Source of the DNA: Gammaproteobacteria bacterium
GTDB taxonomy: Bacteria > Pseudomonadota > Gammaproteobacteria > Steroidobacterales > Steroidobacteraceae
Assembly: GCA_009926865.1 (NCBI GenBank)
Contig: RFOD01000004.1
Coordinates: forward strand, 1 to 64,000
Direction of reading: 5' to 3'
Length of the DNA: 64,000 bases
Each line of letters begins with the position of its first letter. Position 1 is the first letter of the stretch. The translations under genes were made by a program, and so were the position numbers. The notes under the pieces are model-generated. The model made no database searches and was not told where the DNA came from. It worked only from the letters and a program-made list of their open reading frames with translations. Below, one piece after another: positions 52,318-62,108 of the stretch.

Positions 52318-53013
52318 TCAGCGCTCGTTGACGAGTTTTCCGTCTTGCAAATGCAGTTGTTGGTCGAGCTGCGCTGCTAACGACAAATCATGGGTGACCA
52401 CGATCAAACTGGTGCCTCGGTCACGCCGCAAGCTTAGAAGTAGCTCAAAGACTTGCGTTGCATTACGACCATCCAGATTACCGGTCGGCTCATCGGCAAA
52501 GATTAAAGCAGGCTCCGTCACAAGCGCCCGCGCCACTGCGGCGCGTTGACGCTCGCCGCCCGAGAGCTGATACGGCTTGTGATCTAAACGCTCACCGAGA
52601 CCGACTTCTCGCAGGACCCGACTCGCCCGCTCGCGCGCTTCCTCGACCGAGGCACGACGCAAAAGCCAAGGCATCGCCACGTTTTCAAGTGCAGTGAATT
52701 CCGGCAGTAAGTGATGAAACTGGTAGATGAACCCCATGGTCTGATTACGCAACGCGCCCCGCGCAGCTTCATCCATCTGATGCAGATCTTGACCGAGAAT
52801 CGACACGCGTCCACTACTCGGGCGATCTAAGCCACCTAAGATTTGCAGAAGCGTCGTCTTACCTGAACCGGAAGCACCCACGATCGCCAGACTATCTCCC
52901 GCCTGTACCACGAGTTCCAGGTCTTTGAGGACCTGCAGCCGGTGTGTGCCTTGCTGGAAGTGACGGCTGATATGCTGCGCTTCGAGCACGTTGACGATAC
53001 TGCCCTCAGTCAT
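52318..53013 (-). CDS. lolD: lipoprotein-releasing system ATP-binding protein LolD
   Basis: A 231-residue ABC ATPase that powers lipoprotein release from the inner membrane. Walker A GASGSGKTTLLQILGGLD lies near residue 48, the signature is LSGGERQRAAVARAL and Walker B reads LIFADEPTGNLD. The ATG at 53013 (MTEGSIVNVLEAQ) overlaps the end of the preceding permease gene by 8 bp. It comes last in the order lolC-lolE-lolD. Confidence 0.94.
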   Translation of the reverse strand: MTEGSIVNVLEAQHISRHFQQGTHRLQVLKDLELVVQAGDSLAIVGASGSGKTTLLQILGGLDRPSSGRVSILGQDLHQMDEAARGALRNQTMGFIYQFHHLLPEFTALENVAMPWLLRRASVEEARERASRVLREVGLGERLDHKPYQLSGGERQRAAVARALVTEPALIFADEPTGNLDGRNATQVFELLLSLRRDRGTSLIVVTHDLSLAAQLDQQLHLQDGKLVNER

Positions 53014-54259
53014 GTCGCAACACCTCCGCCGGCTGCATCCGCGCGGCACGCCATGCAGGGTAAACCGTCGCCAACGCACACAGCGCAAACGCGACGCCCG
53101 CCACCTGCCACACATCTTCGGCCAAAACCGTCGCCGGCAGATCGCTCATGAAATACACCTCGGCATTGAGAAACTGTACATCAAAGAGACGCTCGATAGC
53201 GGCGACAATCGACTCAACCTGCCATGCCATCGCCACACCAAGAACCACACCCGCAAGGGTTCCCACCAAGCCAATCAACACGCCCTGGGTCACGAAACTC
53301 GTAAGAATGCTTGACGGGCTTGCCCCGAGCGTACGCAAGGTTGCGATATCCGCTGATTTTTCTTTGACGATCATCACCAGCGTTGACACGATATTAAACG
53401 CCGCAACTCCTACAATGATCGACAAAATAATGAACAATAAGCCTTTGGTGAGCTCAATCGACTGGAAAAAGTTTGCATGGTTACGAGTCCAGTCACTAAT
53501 AAAATAGCCACCCCCAAGCGCCACAGCGATCTCGCGTACGAGCGCGGGCGCCTCCAGCGGCTCTGTCAAAGCTAAACGCAAACCACTCACCTCACCGCGC
53601 ATACGTAGTAAGCGAGCGGCATCCTCTAAATGCATCAGGATCAATCCGCGATCAAATTCGTACATCCCACTATCAAAAACACCGGCCACGGTCAGACGAC
53701 GCATACGCGGCATGACCCCCTCTGGCGTCACGCTACCCTCAGGCACGATCAGCACGAGCTGATCTCCTAGGTCAAGTGATAATTCTTTGGCGAGCGTCGC
53801 ACCCACGACGACGTTCCATGCTCCTGCGCGGAGCTGCTCAAAATCGCCTGCTACCACACGCTCGGCGAGCCCCGTCGCCTCGCGCTCAAGATCGGGATTA
53901 ACGCCTCGCAGCCCGACACCAAGCACCCTCGCCCCCCGCGCCACCATCGCCTGAGATTCGATGTAGGGCACCGCATGAGTCACCCCGGGCGTCTGCAAGG
54001 CAAGCTCGCGCGCGTCCTGCCAATCATCGAGCGTACCCTCTAAACCCATCAAGGTCGCATGTGAGGTCACCGCGAGCATTCTCGATCGTAGTTCTCGTTC
54101 AAAACCATTCATGACTGACAAGACCACGATCAGGACCGCTACGCCGAGCATCAGACCGACGACGGAGATTCCGGCCACGAACGAGATAAACCCACGACGG
54201 TGCGTTGAGCGCAGGTAACGACTACCGAGCCAGATTTCCCAAGGCCGCCACATACTCAT
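53006..54259 (-). CDS. lolE: lipoprotein-releasing permease, LolE-like
   Basis: A 417-residue FtsX-type permease: an N-terminal membrane helix (FISFVAGISVVGLMLGVAVLIV), a periplasmic domain of about 210 residues, then three helices, with a C-terminal PAWRAARMQPAEVLRHD. The N-terminus, ISVVGLMLGVAVLIVVLSVMNGFERELRSR, is closer to LolE than to LolC. The assignment of LolC versus LolE is based on the start sequence only. It overlaps lolD by 8 bp and follows the other permease by 12 bp. Confidence 0.85.
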   Translation of the reverse strand: MSMWRPWEIWLGSRYLRSTHRRGFISFVAGISVVGLMLGVAVLIVVLSVMNGFERELRSRMLAVTSHATLMGLEGTLDDWQDARELALQTPGVTHAVPYIESQAMVARGARVLGVGLRGVNPDLEREATGLAERVVAGDFEQLRAGAWNVVVGATLAKELSLDLGDQLVLIVPEGSVTPEGVMPRMRRLTVAGVFDSGMYEFDRGLILMHLEDAARLLRMRGEVSGLRLALTEPLEAPALVREIAVALGGGYFISDWTRNHANFFQSIELTKGLLFIILSIIVGVAAFNIVSTLVMIVKEKSADIATLRTLGASPSSILTSFVTQGVLIGLVGTLAGVVLGVAMAWQVESIVAAIERLFDVQFLNAEVYFMSDLPATVLAEDVWQVAGVAFALCALATVYPAWRAARMQPAEVLRHD

Positions 54260-54271
54260 CGAATTCTCTGC

Positions 54272-55582
54272 CTATTCATAACGGAGCGCCTCCGCCGGCG
54301 CGACCTTTGCCGCCTGTCGTGCGGGATACACACTCGCCAACGTGGTCAGTAATAGCGCCGAGCCACCGACAATCGCCACTTGCGACCAACGCACCTCCGA
54401 AGGAATACGCGTGACGTAATACACACTAGGATCCATCAAACTAAAGCCAAAGATTCTCTCAAGCCAGGGCACGATATCACCCACATTAAGCGCAAGGACG
54501 ACACCGAGTGCGACCCCGAGCACCACGCCGCCCCAACCAATCACCCAGCCTTGCGTCAAAAATACCCGCGTCACATCGCTTGGGCTCGCGCCGAGTGTAC
54601 GTAAAATGGCGATATCGGTGCGCTTGTCCGTAACCACCATCACCAGCATCGCCACGATATTGAATGCCGCCACGGCCACGATCAGCAACAAAATCAAGGC
54701 CATCATGGTTTTTTCAATACGGATTGCCCGAAAGTAATTCGCATGATCCTGCGTCCAATCCCGAATCGAGAGGCCGCTGGGCAGCGATATAGCAAGATCT
54801 GCGGCCGCTCTCGGCGCAAGCAAGGCATCGCTAAATCGAAGTTGCAAAGAAAAAGCAGCTCGATCCTCTTGGGCAAGGGCGGCGACATCAGCGAAATGGC
54901 CCAGCGCGAGCGTGCCATCGTGATCTTGTAAGCCCACCTCAAATAAACCCGCCACCAAAAATTCTCGAAGTCGCGGTAACGGGGTACCTCCTGCCGTCAC
55001 GGTCGGTACCAGAACGGTTACCCGATCGCCCACACCGACGCCCAATAATTTGGCGACGACGCTACCGAGTACGACTCGATCAAGACCCGGCTCAAGTGCC
55101 GAGAGCTCCCCAGCAATCACAGACTCCGCCGCACGCGAGACCGCGGGCTCGGAAGTCGGTACCACTCCACGCAAGCGGATTGGGAGCATCTCAGGCGTGC
55201 GTAGCGCGAGCGCTTGAATCTCCACCGCGGGCGCCGCACCTTGCAAGGATCCTTTTGACTGCGCTGTCAGCCTCGCGGCCAACGCGTCCCACTGCGAGAG
55301 CGAGCGGACATCAAAGATGGCAGACTCTGTCGTTTCGGGTGCTGAGGGGGTATCGCCTATCGGCACGGTCAGTGCCTGCACATGCGCGTGGCTACTTAGG
55401 GCCAGTAGTCGTTCGCGTAGCTCACCCTCAAAACCGTTCATCACCGACAGAATCACGATGAGTGCAGCCACGCCTACACCCACCCCGGCGAGTGACACCC
55501 AGGTAATGAACGAAACGAAAAACTTGCGGGTCCGTGAACGGACATAGCGCAAGCCAACGAACAAAGGCCATGGTTGAAACAT
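54272..55582 (-). CDS. lolC: lipoprotein-releasing permease, LolC-like
   Basis: A 436-residue FtsX-type permease and partner of LolD. It begins MFQPWPLFVGLRYVRSR, like LolC (MYQPxALFIGLRY), and has LAGVGVGVAALIVILSVMNGFEGELRERL, the periplasmic domain, three C-terminal helices and the end motif YPARQAAKVAPAEALRYE. First in the lolC-lolE-lolD operon and divergent from mfd, with 56 bp between the starts. Confidence 0.87.
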   Translation of the reverse strand: MFQPWPLFVGLRYVRSRTRKFFVSFITWVSLAGVGVGVAALIVILSVMNGFEGELRERLLALSSHAHVQALTVPIGDTPSAPETTESAIFDVRSLSQWDALAARLTAQSKGSLQGAAPAVEIQALALRTPEMLPIRLRGVVPTSEPAVSRAAESVIAGELSALEPGLDRVVLGSVVAKLLGVGVGDRVTVLVPTVTAGGTPLPRLREFLVAGLFEVGLQDHDGTLALGHFADVAALAQEDRAAFSLQLRFSDALLAPRAAADLAISLPSGLSIRDWTQDHANYFRAIRIEKTMMALILLLIVAVAAFNIVAMLVMVVTDKRTDIAILRTLGASPSDVTRVFLTQGWVIGWGGVVLGVALGVVLALNVGDIVPWLERIFGFSLMDPSVYYVTRIPSEVRWSQVAIVGGSALLLTTLASVYPARQAAKVAPAEALRYE

Positions 55583-55638
55583 GCGAGTAAGGATTTAACC
55601 ACAACACCTTTGCCGAAGTGGTCTAAGCTTGCGCGCCC

Positions 55639-58600
55639 ATGACTCGGCTGCTCTCACCCCCGATCCCGGATTCACAACGACCGGCGGTTCACTGGTGCCA
55701 ATTGCACGGTAGCGCCTTGGCGCTCGCCCTCGCGGATGCGCTCGCAGAGCCGACCGCCAGCGGACTGTGGATCATCCTTGAAGCCGATGCCCGAAGCCTC
55801 GAGCGACGCCAGGCGGAACTGAGCTTTTTCCTTGCCGAGCCGCTTGCTCGGGGCGAGCTTGAGCTCTTGACTCTGCCGGACTGGGAGGTGCTGCCGTACG
55901 ACGTATTCTCACCCCACGCCGACATTATTTCAGAGCGACTGAAGGCGCTCTCAAGGTTACCGAGCCTGCAGCGCGGCGTGCTTTTGGTGACGCTTGATAC
56001 CCTGCTGCAACGCCTGCCGCCGCGTATCTATATCGATAGCCGTAGTTTTTGCCTGCGCGTCGGGGAGCGTCTAGCACTTGAAGCCTTCCGATTACGTCTG
56101 GCAGAGGCGGGCTACGCGAGCGTCAGTCAGGTCAGCGACCCGGGCGAATTTGCCCTGCGCGGCTCTCTGCTCGATGTATACCCGATGGGCAGTTCCTCCC
56201 CGCTGCGTATCGATCTCTTTGATGATGAGATCGAGGCGATTCGACGCTTTGACCCTGAATCCCAGCGTTCGCTCGAGACGATCAGTGAGATCACCTTGCT
56301 ACCGGCACGAGAACTGCCGTTGGATACCGATGCGGTACGCGCCTTTCGTCGCCGGTACCGTCAGCGCTTTGAGGGCGACCCCACGCGCAGTGCCATTTAT
56401 CGCGGGGTGAGCGATGGCATAGCACCATCCGGAATCGAATTTTATTTACCTTTATTCTTTGATGATACGGCCGATCTTTTTGCCTATCTGCCGACAGGTA
56501 CGCGACTCCTCAACACATTAAGTGATACCGAGACCGCCATGGCACAGACCCTGCAGGCGGTTGATCTTCGCTACGAAGATCGCTGTGGTGACATTGAACG
56601 GCCTCTGCTCCGCCCCGAAGAAATCCTACTGACCGCAGAGGAAGTCACGCGTGCGCTTGCCGCACTGCCTCAAGCTAACGCCAGCGCGCTGCGCGCAGAA
56701 TCCGACAATTCGGCTACGCACGTGGACTTAGGGTCACGCTTGCCGCGAAATTTACACTTGGAACTTCGCGCTGAACGTCCTCTGGCACCGCTTCAACAAT
56801 TCATTGAGCAATTCCCAGGGCGCGTGCTCCTCGCCGCGGACTCCGCTGGTCGACGTGAAGTCCTCGGCGAACTCCTGCGTGGAGCGTCGCTCAAAGCGAC
56901 CGCCGTCAACGGCTGGGAAGCCTTTCGGGATGGCGATATGCCGCTTGCGCTGACCGTGGCGCCTGAACTGGCGGGGCTCGAACTCATTCAGCCGCCGCTC
57001 ACCATTCTCTCAGAGTCGCAACTCTTTGGGAGTCGCGCCCGTCAGGAACGTCGCCGCCGCAAAGTCACGGCCGATCCCAATGCCATTTTGCGCGACCTGC
57101 AAACCTTGTCTGCTGGCGCTCCGGTCGTACATGAAGAGTACGGGGTTGGCCGCTATATCGGCCTACAAAGCATGCGCGTCGGGGATCAGGACGGTGAGTT
57201 TCTGGTACTCGAATACCAAGGCGGTGATCGGCTCTACGTGCCCGTGCATGCGCTCCATCTAGTCAGCCGCTACTCGGGCGCCGCACCGGAAAACGCGCCA
57301 CTACACAAGCTCGGCACTGATCAATGGACCCGGGCACGCAGGCGTGCAGCCGAAAAGGTTCGTGATGTCGCAGCCGAACTACTCGATCTCTACGCACAAC
57401 GGCGCGCGCGGCGCGGGACACCGCTCTCGCACCGAGAACTTGAGTATCAAAGTTTTGCGAATGCGTTCCCATTTGAAGAAACCGCTGATCAGGCTGAGGC
57501 GATCGGTAAAGTCATCGAGGATCTCGGTAAAGAACAGCCCATGGACCGTATCGTTTGCGGCGATGTGGGCTTTGGAAAAACCGAGGTGGCCATGCGCGCG
57601 GCCTTTGTCGCCGTGCAAGCGGGCAAGCAAGTCGCCGTGCTTGTGCCGACCACGCTCCTTGCGCAGCAGCATGCGGCGAACTTTGCCGATCGATTTGCCG
57701 ATTGGCCGGTACGCATTGAATCTTTGTCACGATTTCGCTCAGGCAAAGAATCGGCTGCCGTACTCGAAGGGATCGAAAGCGGACAAGTCGATATCGTCAT
57801 TGCCACACATCGACTACTCCATGCAGATGCTCGATTTAAAGACTTAGGTTTAATCATCGTCGATGAAGAGCATCGCTTTGGCGTTCGTGATAAAGAGCGT
57901 CTCAAAGCCCTGCGTGCTGAGGTGCATGTGCTCACCTTGACGGCGACGCCCATCCCACGAACCCTTAATATGGCTCTGGGTGGACTGCGCGAACTCTCTT
58001 TGATCGCCACGCCTCCCGCCGAGCGCTTGGCCATCAAAACCTTCGTCAGCGAATGGAGTGATGCGACGATTCGCGAGGCGATCCTCCGCGAACTGCGTCG
58101 CGGTGGTCAAGTGTACTTTGTTCACAACGAAGTCAAAAGTATCGAGAAGTTTGCTACTGATCTTGCGAAACTGGTTCCGCAAGCCTCCATCCGTGTCGGC
58201 CATGGCCAGATGCGTGAGCGGGACCTAGAGAGCTTGATGGTGGATTTTTATCACCGACGCTTTGATATTTTGGTCTGCACGACCATCATCGAAAGTGGTA
58301 TCGATGTGCCGACCGCCAATACGATTTTGATTGATCGGGCAGATCGATTTGGTCTGGCGCAACTGCACCAAATGCGTGGGCGTGTGGGTCGCTCGCATCA
58401 TCGAGCGTATGCGTATTTGCTCGTGCCCTCGCGTAAAGCCTTGGCAGGCGATGCCCTCAAACGTCTGGAGGCGCTCGAATCATTGGAGGATCTGGGCGCA
58501 GGCTTCGTGCTCGCAACCCATGATTTAGAAATTCGGGGTGCGGGTGAGTTACTCGGCGAAGAGCAAAGTGGCGAGATGAGCGAGGTGGGCTTGAGCCTCT

Positions 58601-59136
58601 ATCTTGATCTACTGGAACGCGCGGTGTCGGCACTCAAAACAGGCCGCACGGTAGATCTCGAAGCGCCCATCAGCGCGCAGAGCGAGGTGGAATTGCGCGT
58701 GCCTGCCTTACTGCCAGAGGACTATGTGGCCGATGTGCCGCTGCGTCTTGCGCTCTATAAGCGACTCGCCGCTGCAACCGATAAATCGACTCTCGATCAG
58801 TTACTGAGCGAACTCATCGACCGTTTTGGCGACCTGCCCCAGGCGACACAAAATCTACTGCAGAACGCACGCTTGAGGCTCTTTACGCGCGCGCTCGGTA
58901 TTCGCAAACTCGACTTCGGTGCCCATGGTGGTTATGTGCAATTCGAGGCGCAAAATCATGTGGATCCCGCTGCCGTGATCACACTCATTCAAGACCGCTC
59001 GCGACAGTACCGACTCGAAGGCCCGCTGAAGCTGCGCATCACTTCAGATTTAAGTGACGAAACCGAACGCTATGCGTTCGTGCGTCGCTTGCTACAGCGC
59101 CTCGCGCCGCCGTCGTTTATCATGCCGGACGCATGA
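55639..59136 (+). CDS. mfd: transcription-repair coupling factor Mfd
   Basis: A 1165-residue DNA translocase that removes RNA polymerase stalled at lesions and recruits UvrA. The N-terminal UvrB-homology region (LPDWEVLPYDVFSPH) is followed by the RNAP-interacting domain (VHEEYGVGRYIGLQSMRV) and a superfamily 2 motor with Walker A CGDVGFGKTEVAMRAAF near residue 641, DEEHRFGV near 743, LTLTATPIPRTLNMAL, GRVGRS and the TRCF end domain. Full length. Its end overlaps csiV by 4 bp. Confidence 0.97.
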   Translation: MTRLLSPPIPDSQRPAVHWCQLHGSALALALADALAEPTASGLWIILEADARSLERRQAELSFFLAEPLARGELELLTLPDWEVLPYDVFSPHADIISERLKALSRLPSLQRGVLLVTLDTLLQRLPPRIYIDSRSFCLRVGERLALEAFRLRLAEAGYASVSQVSDPGEFALRGSLLDVYPMGSSSPLRIDLFDDEIEAIRRFDPESQRSLETISEITLLPARELPLDTDAVRAFRRRYRQRFEGDPTRSAIYRGVSDGIAPSGIEFYLPLFFDDTADLFAYLPTGTRLLNTLSDTETAMAQTLQAVDLRYEDRCGDIERPLLRPEEILLTAEEVTRALAALPQANASALRAESDNSATHVDLGSRLPRNLHLELRAERPLAPLQQFIEQFPGRVLLAADSAGRREVLGELLRGASLKATAVNGWEAFRDGDMPLALTVAPELAGLELIQPPLTILSESQLFGSRARQERRRRKVTADPNAILRDLQTLSAGAPVVHEEYGVGRYIGLQSMRVGDQDGEFLVLEYQGGDRLYVPVHALHLVSRYSGAAPENAPLHKLGTDQWTRARRRAAEKVRDVAAELLDLYAQRRARRGTPLSHRELEYQSFANAFPFEETADQAEAIGKVIEDLGKEQPMDRIVCGDVGFGKTEVAMRAAFVAVQAGKQVAVLVPTTLLAQQHAANFADRFADWPVRIESLSRFRSGKESAAVLEGIESGQVDIVIATHRLLHADARFKDLGLIIVDEEHRFGVRDKERLKALRAEVHVLTLTATPIPRTLNMALGGLRELSLIATPPAERLAIKTFVSEWSDATIREAILRELRRGGQVYFVHNEVKSIEKFATDLAKLVPQASIRVGHGQMRERDLESLMVDFYHRRFDILVCTTIIESGIDVPTANTILIDRADRFGLAQLHQMRGRVGRSHHRAYAYLLVPSRKALAGDALKRLEALESLEDLGAGFVLATHDLEIRGAGELLGEEQSGEMSEVGLSLYLDLLERAVSALKTGRTVDLEAPISAQSEVELRVPALLPEDYVADVPLRLALYKRLAAATDKSTLDQLLSELIDRFGDLPQATQNLLQNARLRLFTRALGIRKLDFGAHGGYVQFEAQNHVDPAAVITLIQDRSRQYRLEGPLKLRITSDLSDETERYAFVRRLLQRLAPPSFIMPDA

Positions 59137-59747
59137 GACGCTCGAATAGGCATCACTGGCACGTCACCCTGTTCTCAGTCGGGGGGGTCTTGGGCACCCT
59201 GCTCATGACGCTGGGTAGCCCCGCTGCTTTTTCCCAAGCGGATAACACGACCCCAGAATCCACCTACCACGTTGAAGTCCTGATCTTTGAGGGTAAAGGC
59301 CCGAAAGATGAAGGAATCGATGGGGCCATGCCACCTCGGTCGCTGACCGAACTCACCTTAGAGGCCAAAGACGATCAAGTCGGCCGTGTACTCGCCACCC
59401 GCAGTGGCTCTGCGCTACAACTGACTGGCTTACGCGAGCGACTCAGCAAGCGCGGTTACGTCGTGCTGGCTCATAGCGGCTGGACGCAAACGGCAAGTCA
59501 ATGGAGAACTCGCGCCGGTATTCCTTTGAGTAAGGTTGGTATTCGCATCCCCGGACTCGAGGGTGCCTGGGTGCTAGAGCGCGGCACGCTACTGCACTTT
59601 GGTATGCATCTCGATTACACCGACCGTCGCGGTCAAAGCTATCAACTGAGCGAGTTACGTCGGATCCGCTTCAATGAACGCAACTACTATGACAACCCCG
59701 GTATTGGGGTCATCGCCGTGGTCAGCCCCGGGGTGCGTTCAAAGTAA
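59133..59747 (+). CDS. CsiV family periplasmic protein
   Basis: A 204-residue exported protein: a signal peptide (about residues 1-34, ending AFS), then YHVEVLIFEGKG, RLSKRGYVVLAHSGWTQ, RTRAGIPLSKV, a strand pair LHFGMHLDYTDRRGQ and the end NERNYYDNPGIGVIAVVSPG. This follows the CsiV pattern (PF10972, putative peptidoglycan-binding/CTP-interacting), seen next to mfd in other gammaproteobacteria. The molecular role is unclear. The last 26 bp overlap the end of nagZ in convergent orientation. Confidence 0.78.
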   Translation: MRRSNRHHWHVTLFSVGGVLGTLLMTLGSPAAFSQADNTTPESTYHVEVLIFEGKGPKDEGIDGAMPPRSLTELTLEAKDDQVGRVLATRSGSALQLTGLRERLSKRGYVVLAHSGWTQTASQWRTRAGIPLSKVGIRIPGLEGAWVLERGTLLHFGMHLDYTDRRGQSYQLSELRRIRFNERNYYDNPGIGVIAVVSPGVRSK

Positions 59748-60774
59748 GTGACGGCGCCCTCGCGGCTTTGCTCAGCAGGCTACGCGCCTCAGCCCAGCGA
59801 GTCATCTCTTTAAGCTTTGACGGCTCAAATACACTACGCCCGCGCAGACGCACGCGCCGTAGTGCCGAGGCGGGATCGTCCGGAACCCCCAAAGAATTTA
59901 ACAACTGTTCGACACTCGGTCGGTGATTACAGACCGGCAGGACATCGCAACCCGCCCGCAGGGCTCGCTCGGCGCGCTCGGTAATATCGCCGCTCGCCGC
60001 TGCACCCTTCATGGAAAGATCATCTGCGAACACCACCCCTTGAAAACCCAACTGCTCGCGTAGGACGTGGCGAATCCAAAATTCTGACGCACTTGCAGGC
60101 CATCGATCTTCGGCGGGATAACATACGTGCGCCATCATCACGCCGACCAATCCGTTGGCGATCAAACGCCGATACGGCAGGATGTCCTCGGATAGATCAA
60201 CGAGTGCCCGCCGATCGACGGCGATCGCGTGATGCGAATCAGCCACCACTGCGCCATGACCTGGGAAATGTTTAGCGGTTGCCACCATCCCCGCTTCGCG
60301 CATCCCGCTCATGTAAGCGACAGCAAGCTCGCCAACGATTTCGGCGCGCGCGTGAAAGGCGCGATCACCAATCACTTCACTCACGCCGTACTCGAGATCT
60401 ACGCAGGGAGCGAACGACAAATCCACACCCACCGCGCGTAACTCCGCGGCCATCAACCAGCCCATGTCGCGAGCGAGCGCTCGTCCCTCTGCGGCGGAGA
60501 TGTCGTACTCATGCCCGATCCGTCGCGCCGACGGCAAGACCGAGAAGCCCTCTCTAAATCTTTGGATACGCCCGCCCTCGTGATCGACGGCAACCACTAA
60601 ACTCGGCGTTCTCACGGCATGAATCGACTGCACGAGCGCTTTGAGCTGCACTGGATCTTGGTAGTTGCGCGTAAATAAAATGACCGAACCCACTAAGGGG
60701 TGTTGCAAGAGCTCGCGCTCCTCAGGCTTGAGCTCAAAGCCCTCAACATCCACCATCAGCGGCCCGAGGGTCAT
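59722..60774 (-). CDS. nagZ: beta-N-acetylhexosaminidase NagZ
   Basis: A 350-residue cytoplasmic glycoside hydrolase family 3 enzyme in peptidoglycan recycling, removing N-acetylglucosamine from muropeptides. The conserved VAVDHEGGRIQRFREGF, DLSFAPCVDLEYG, KHFPGHGAVVADSHHAI loop (acid/base His) and VVFADDLSMKGAA (nucleophile Asp) are visible. The ATG overlaps the rlmD stop by 4 bp. No signal peptide, as usual for NagZ. Confidence 0.95.
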   Translation of the reverse strand: MTLGPLMVDVEGFELKPEERELLQHPLVGSVILFTRNYQDPVQLKALVQSIHAVRTPSLVVAVDHEGGRIQRFREGFSVLPSARRIGHEYDISAAEGRALARDMGWLMAAELRAVGVDLSFAPCVDLEYGVSEVIGDRAFHARAEIVGELAVAYMSGMREAGMVATAKHFPGHGAVVADSHHAIAVDRRALVDLSEDILPYRRLIANGLVGVMMAHVCYPAEDRWPASASEFWIRHVLREQLGFQGVVFADDLSMKGAAASGDITERAERALRAGCDVLPVCNHRPSVEQLLNSLGVPDDPASALRRVRLRGRSVFEPSKLKEMTRWAEARSLLSKAARAPSLTLNAPRG

Positions 60775-62108
60775 GGTCGACGCTCCAGCAACGCGATGGA
60801 TTCAACGTGATTGGTATGGGCGAACATGTCAATGACCCCCGCCGCCTGCAACTGAAAACCCTGCTCGTGACAAAGTATACCGACATCGCGAGCGAGCGTT
60901 CCGGGATGACACGACACATAGACGATTCTTTGGACTTCACTGGCACCGAGGGCGGCAAGAATGGGCTCAGCACCCGCTCGAGGCGGATCCAGTAACACAT
61001 GTGTGACACCAGCCAAATGGCCAGCGAGCGAATCCGGCTCAAACAGATTGGCGACACCAAAATGTGCATTCTCGATACTGTTCAGTTTTGCATTATGGGC
61101 CGCCCGGGCCACCAGCCCCGCATCACCCTCCAGACCTTTCACCTCGCCCGCCTGCTGCGCGAGCGCCAAGGTAAAGTTTCCGAGTCCACAAAAAAGATCG
61201 AGCACGCGACTCTCAGGCCTTGGCGCTAAGAGTTCAACCGCCTGCGTAATCAGTAAACGATTCACCGCCGCATTGATCTGCACAAAATCCGTCGGCTCGA
61301 ATTCAAACTGCAAGCCCTGCTGCGGTAGGTGATAGCGTAGTAAACGTGCCTCGCCTGCGAGCGGCTGAATGCTATCGGGACCTGCGGACTGCAATAAGAC
61401 CTCTACCGAGTGTGTCGAGGCAAAGGCCGCAAGGCGCTCGCGATCTTCAATCGATAATGGCTGTAAATGCCGAAACACCAACATCGTATCGGGTGAACCA
61501 TCGACACTCTCACCGATCGCGACTTCAATCTGTGGAATATGACTGCGACTCTCCATCGAGCCGATCAAAGACGCTAACGGTTGAATAAGCTTATCCAAGG
61601 GCTCTGCCAAAATCGGACAACCCGTCAATGCGGCGATATAGGGTGCTTTACGTTCACGAAATCCCACCAAGACTTCGCCCCGCTTGGTCACGTACTTCGC
61701 GCCTAAACGGGCTCGCCGACGATAATTCCAACTGGACTCAGCAGCAAGTGGCACAAGCCAGCGCTCGGGCGTCACCCGACCGATGCGTTGCAAGGTCTCG
61801 GCCAAAGATTGTTGCTTCAGAGTCAGCTGCGCATCGCTCGTCAGATGCTGTAACGCACACCCCCCGCAGACGCCGAAATGCGCACACTGTGCGCTCGTAC
61901 GATCTTGAGAGGGTTCGAAGATTTCAAGCAGACGTGCCTCATCGTGCTGCCGATGAAATCGCCAACGCTCGAAACGAATTCGCTCGCCGGGTAAGGCGCC
62001 GGGCACGAAGGCGACTTTCTCGCCGCGAATAATGCCCTCCCCATCGTGATTGAGCGCTGCGACCTGCCCCTCCTCGGGTGGTGATGCGACCCGTTGACGC
62101 TTAGCCAA
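60771..62108 (-). CDS. rlmD: 23S rRNA (uracil(1939)-C(5))-methyltransferase RlmD
   Basis: A 445-residue SAM-dependent methyltransferase with an N-terminal TRAM domain and an Fe-S cluster site CAHFGVCGGCALQHL. The SAM fold has LDLFCGLGNFTLALAQQ, and the catalytic region shows LLDPPRAGAEPIL followed by the nucleophile Cys in IVYVSCHPGTLARD. Length is normal. The start overlaps the end of the upstream exonuclease by 8 bp; nagZ follows with a 4-bp overlap. Confidence 0.95.
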   Translation of the reverse strand: MAKRQRVASPPEEGQVAALNHDGEGIIRGEKVAFVPGALPGERIRFERWRFHRQHDEARLLEIFEPSQDRTSAQCAHFGVCGGCALQHLTSDAQLTLKQQSLAETLQRIGRVTPERWLVPLAAESSWNYRRRARLGAKYVTKRGEVLVGFRERKAPYIAALTGCPILAEPLDKLIQPLASLIGSMESRSHIPQIEVAIGESVDGSPDTMLVFRHLQPLSIEDRERLAAFASTHSVEVLLQSAGPDSIQPLAGEARLLRYHLPQQGLQFEFEPTDFVQINAAVNRLLITQAVELLAPRPESRVLDLFCGLGNFTLALAQQAGEVKGLEGDAGLVARAAHNAKLNSIENAHFGVANLFEPDSLAGHLAGVTHVLLDPPRAGAEPILAALGASEVQRIVYVSCHPGTLARDVGILCHEQGFQLQAAGVIDMFAHTNHVESIALLERRP

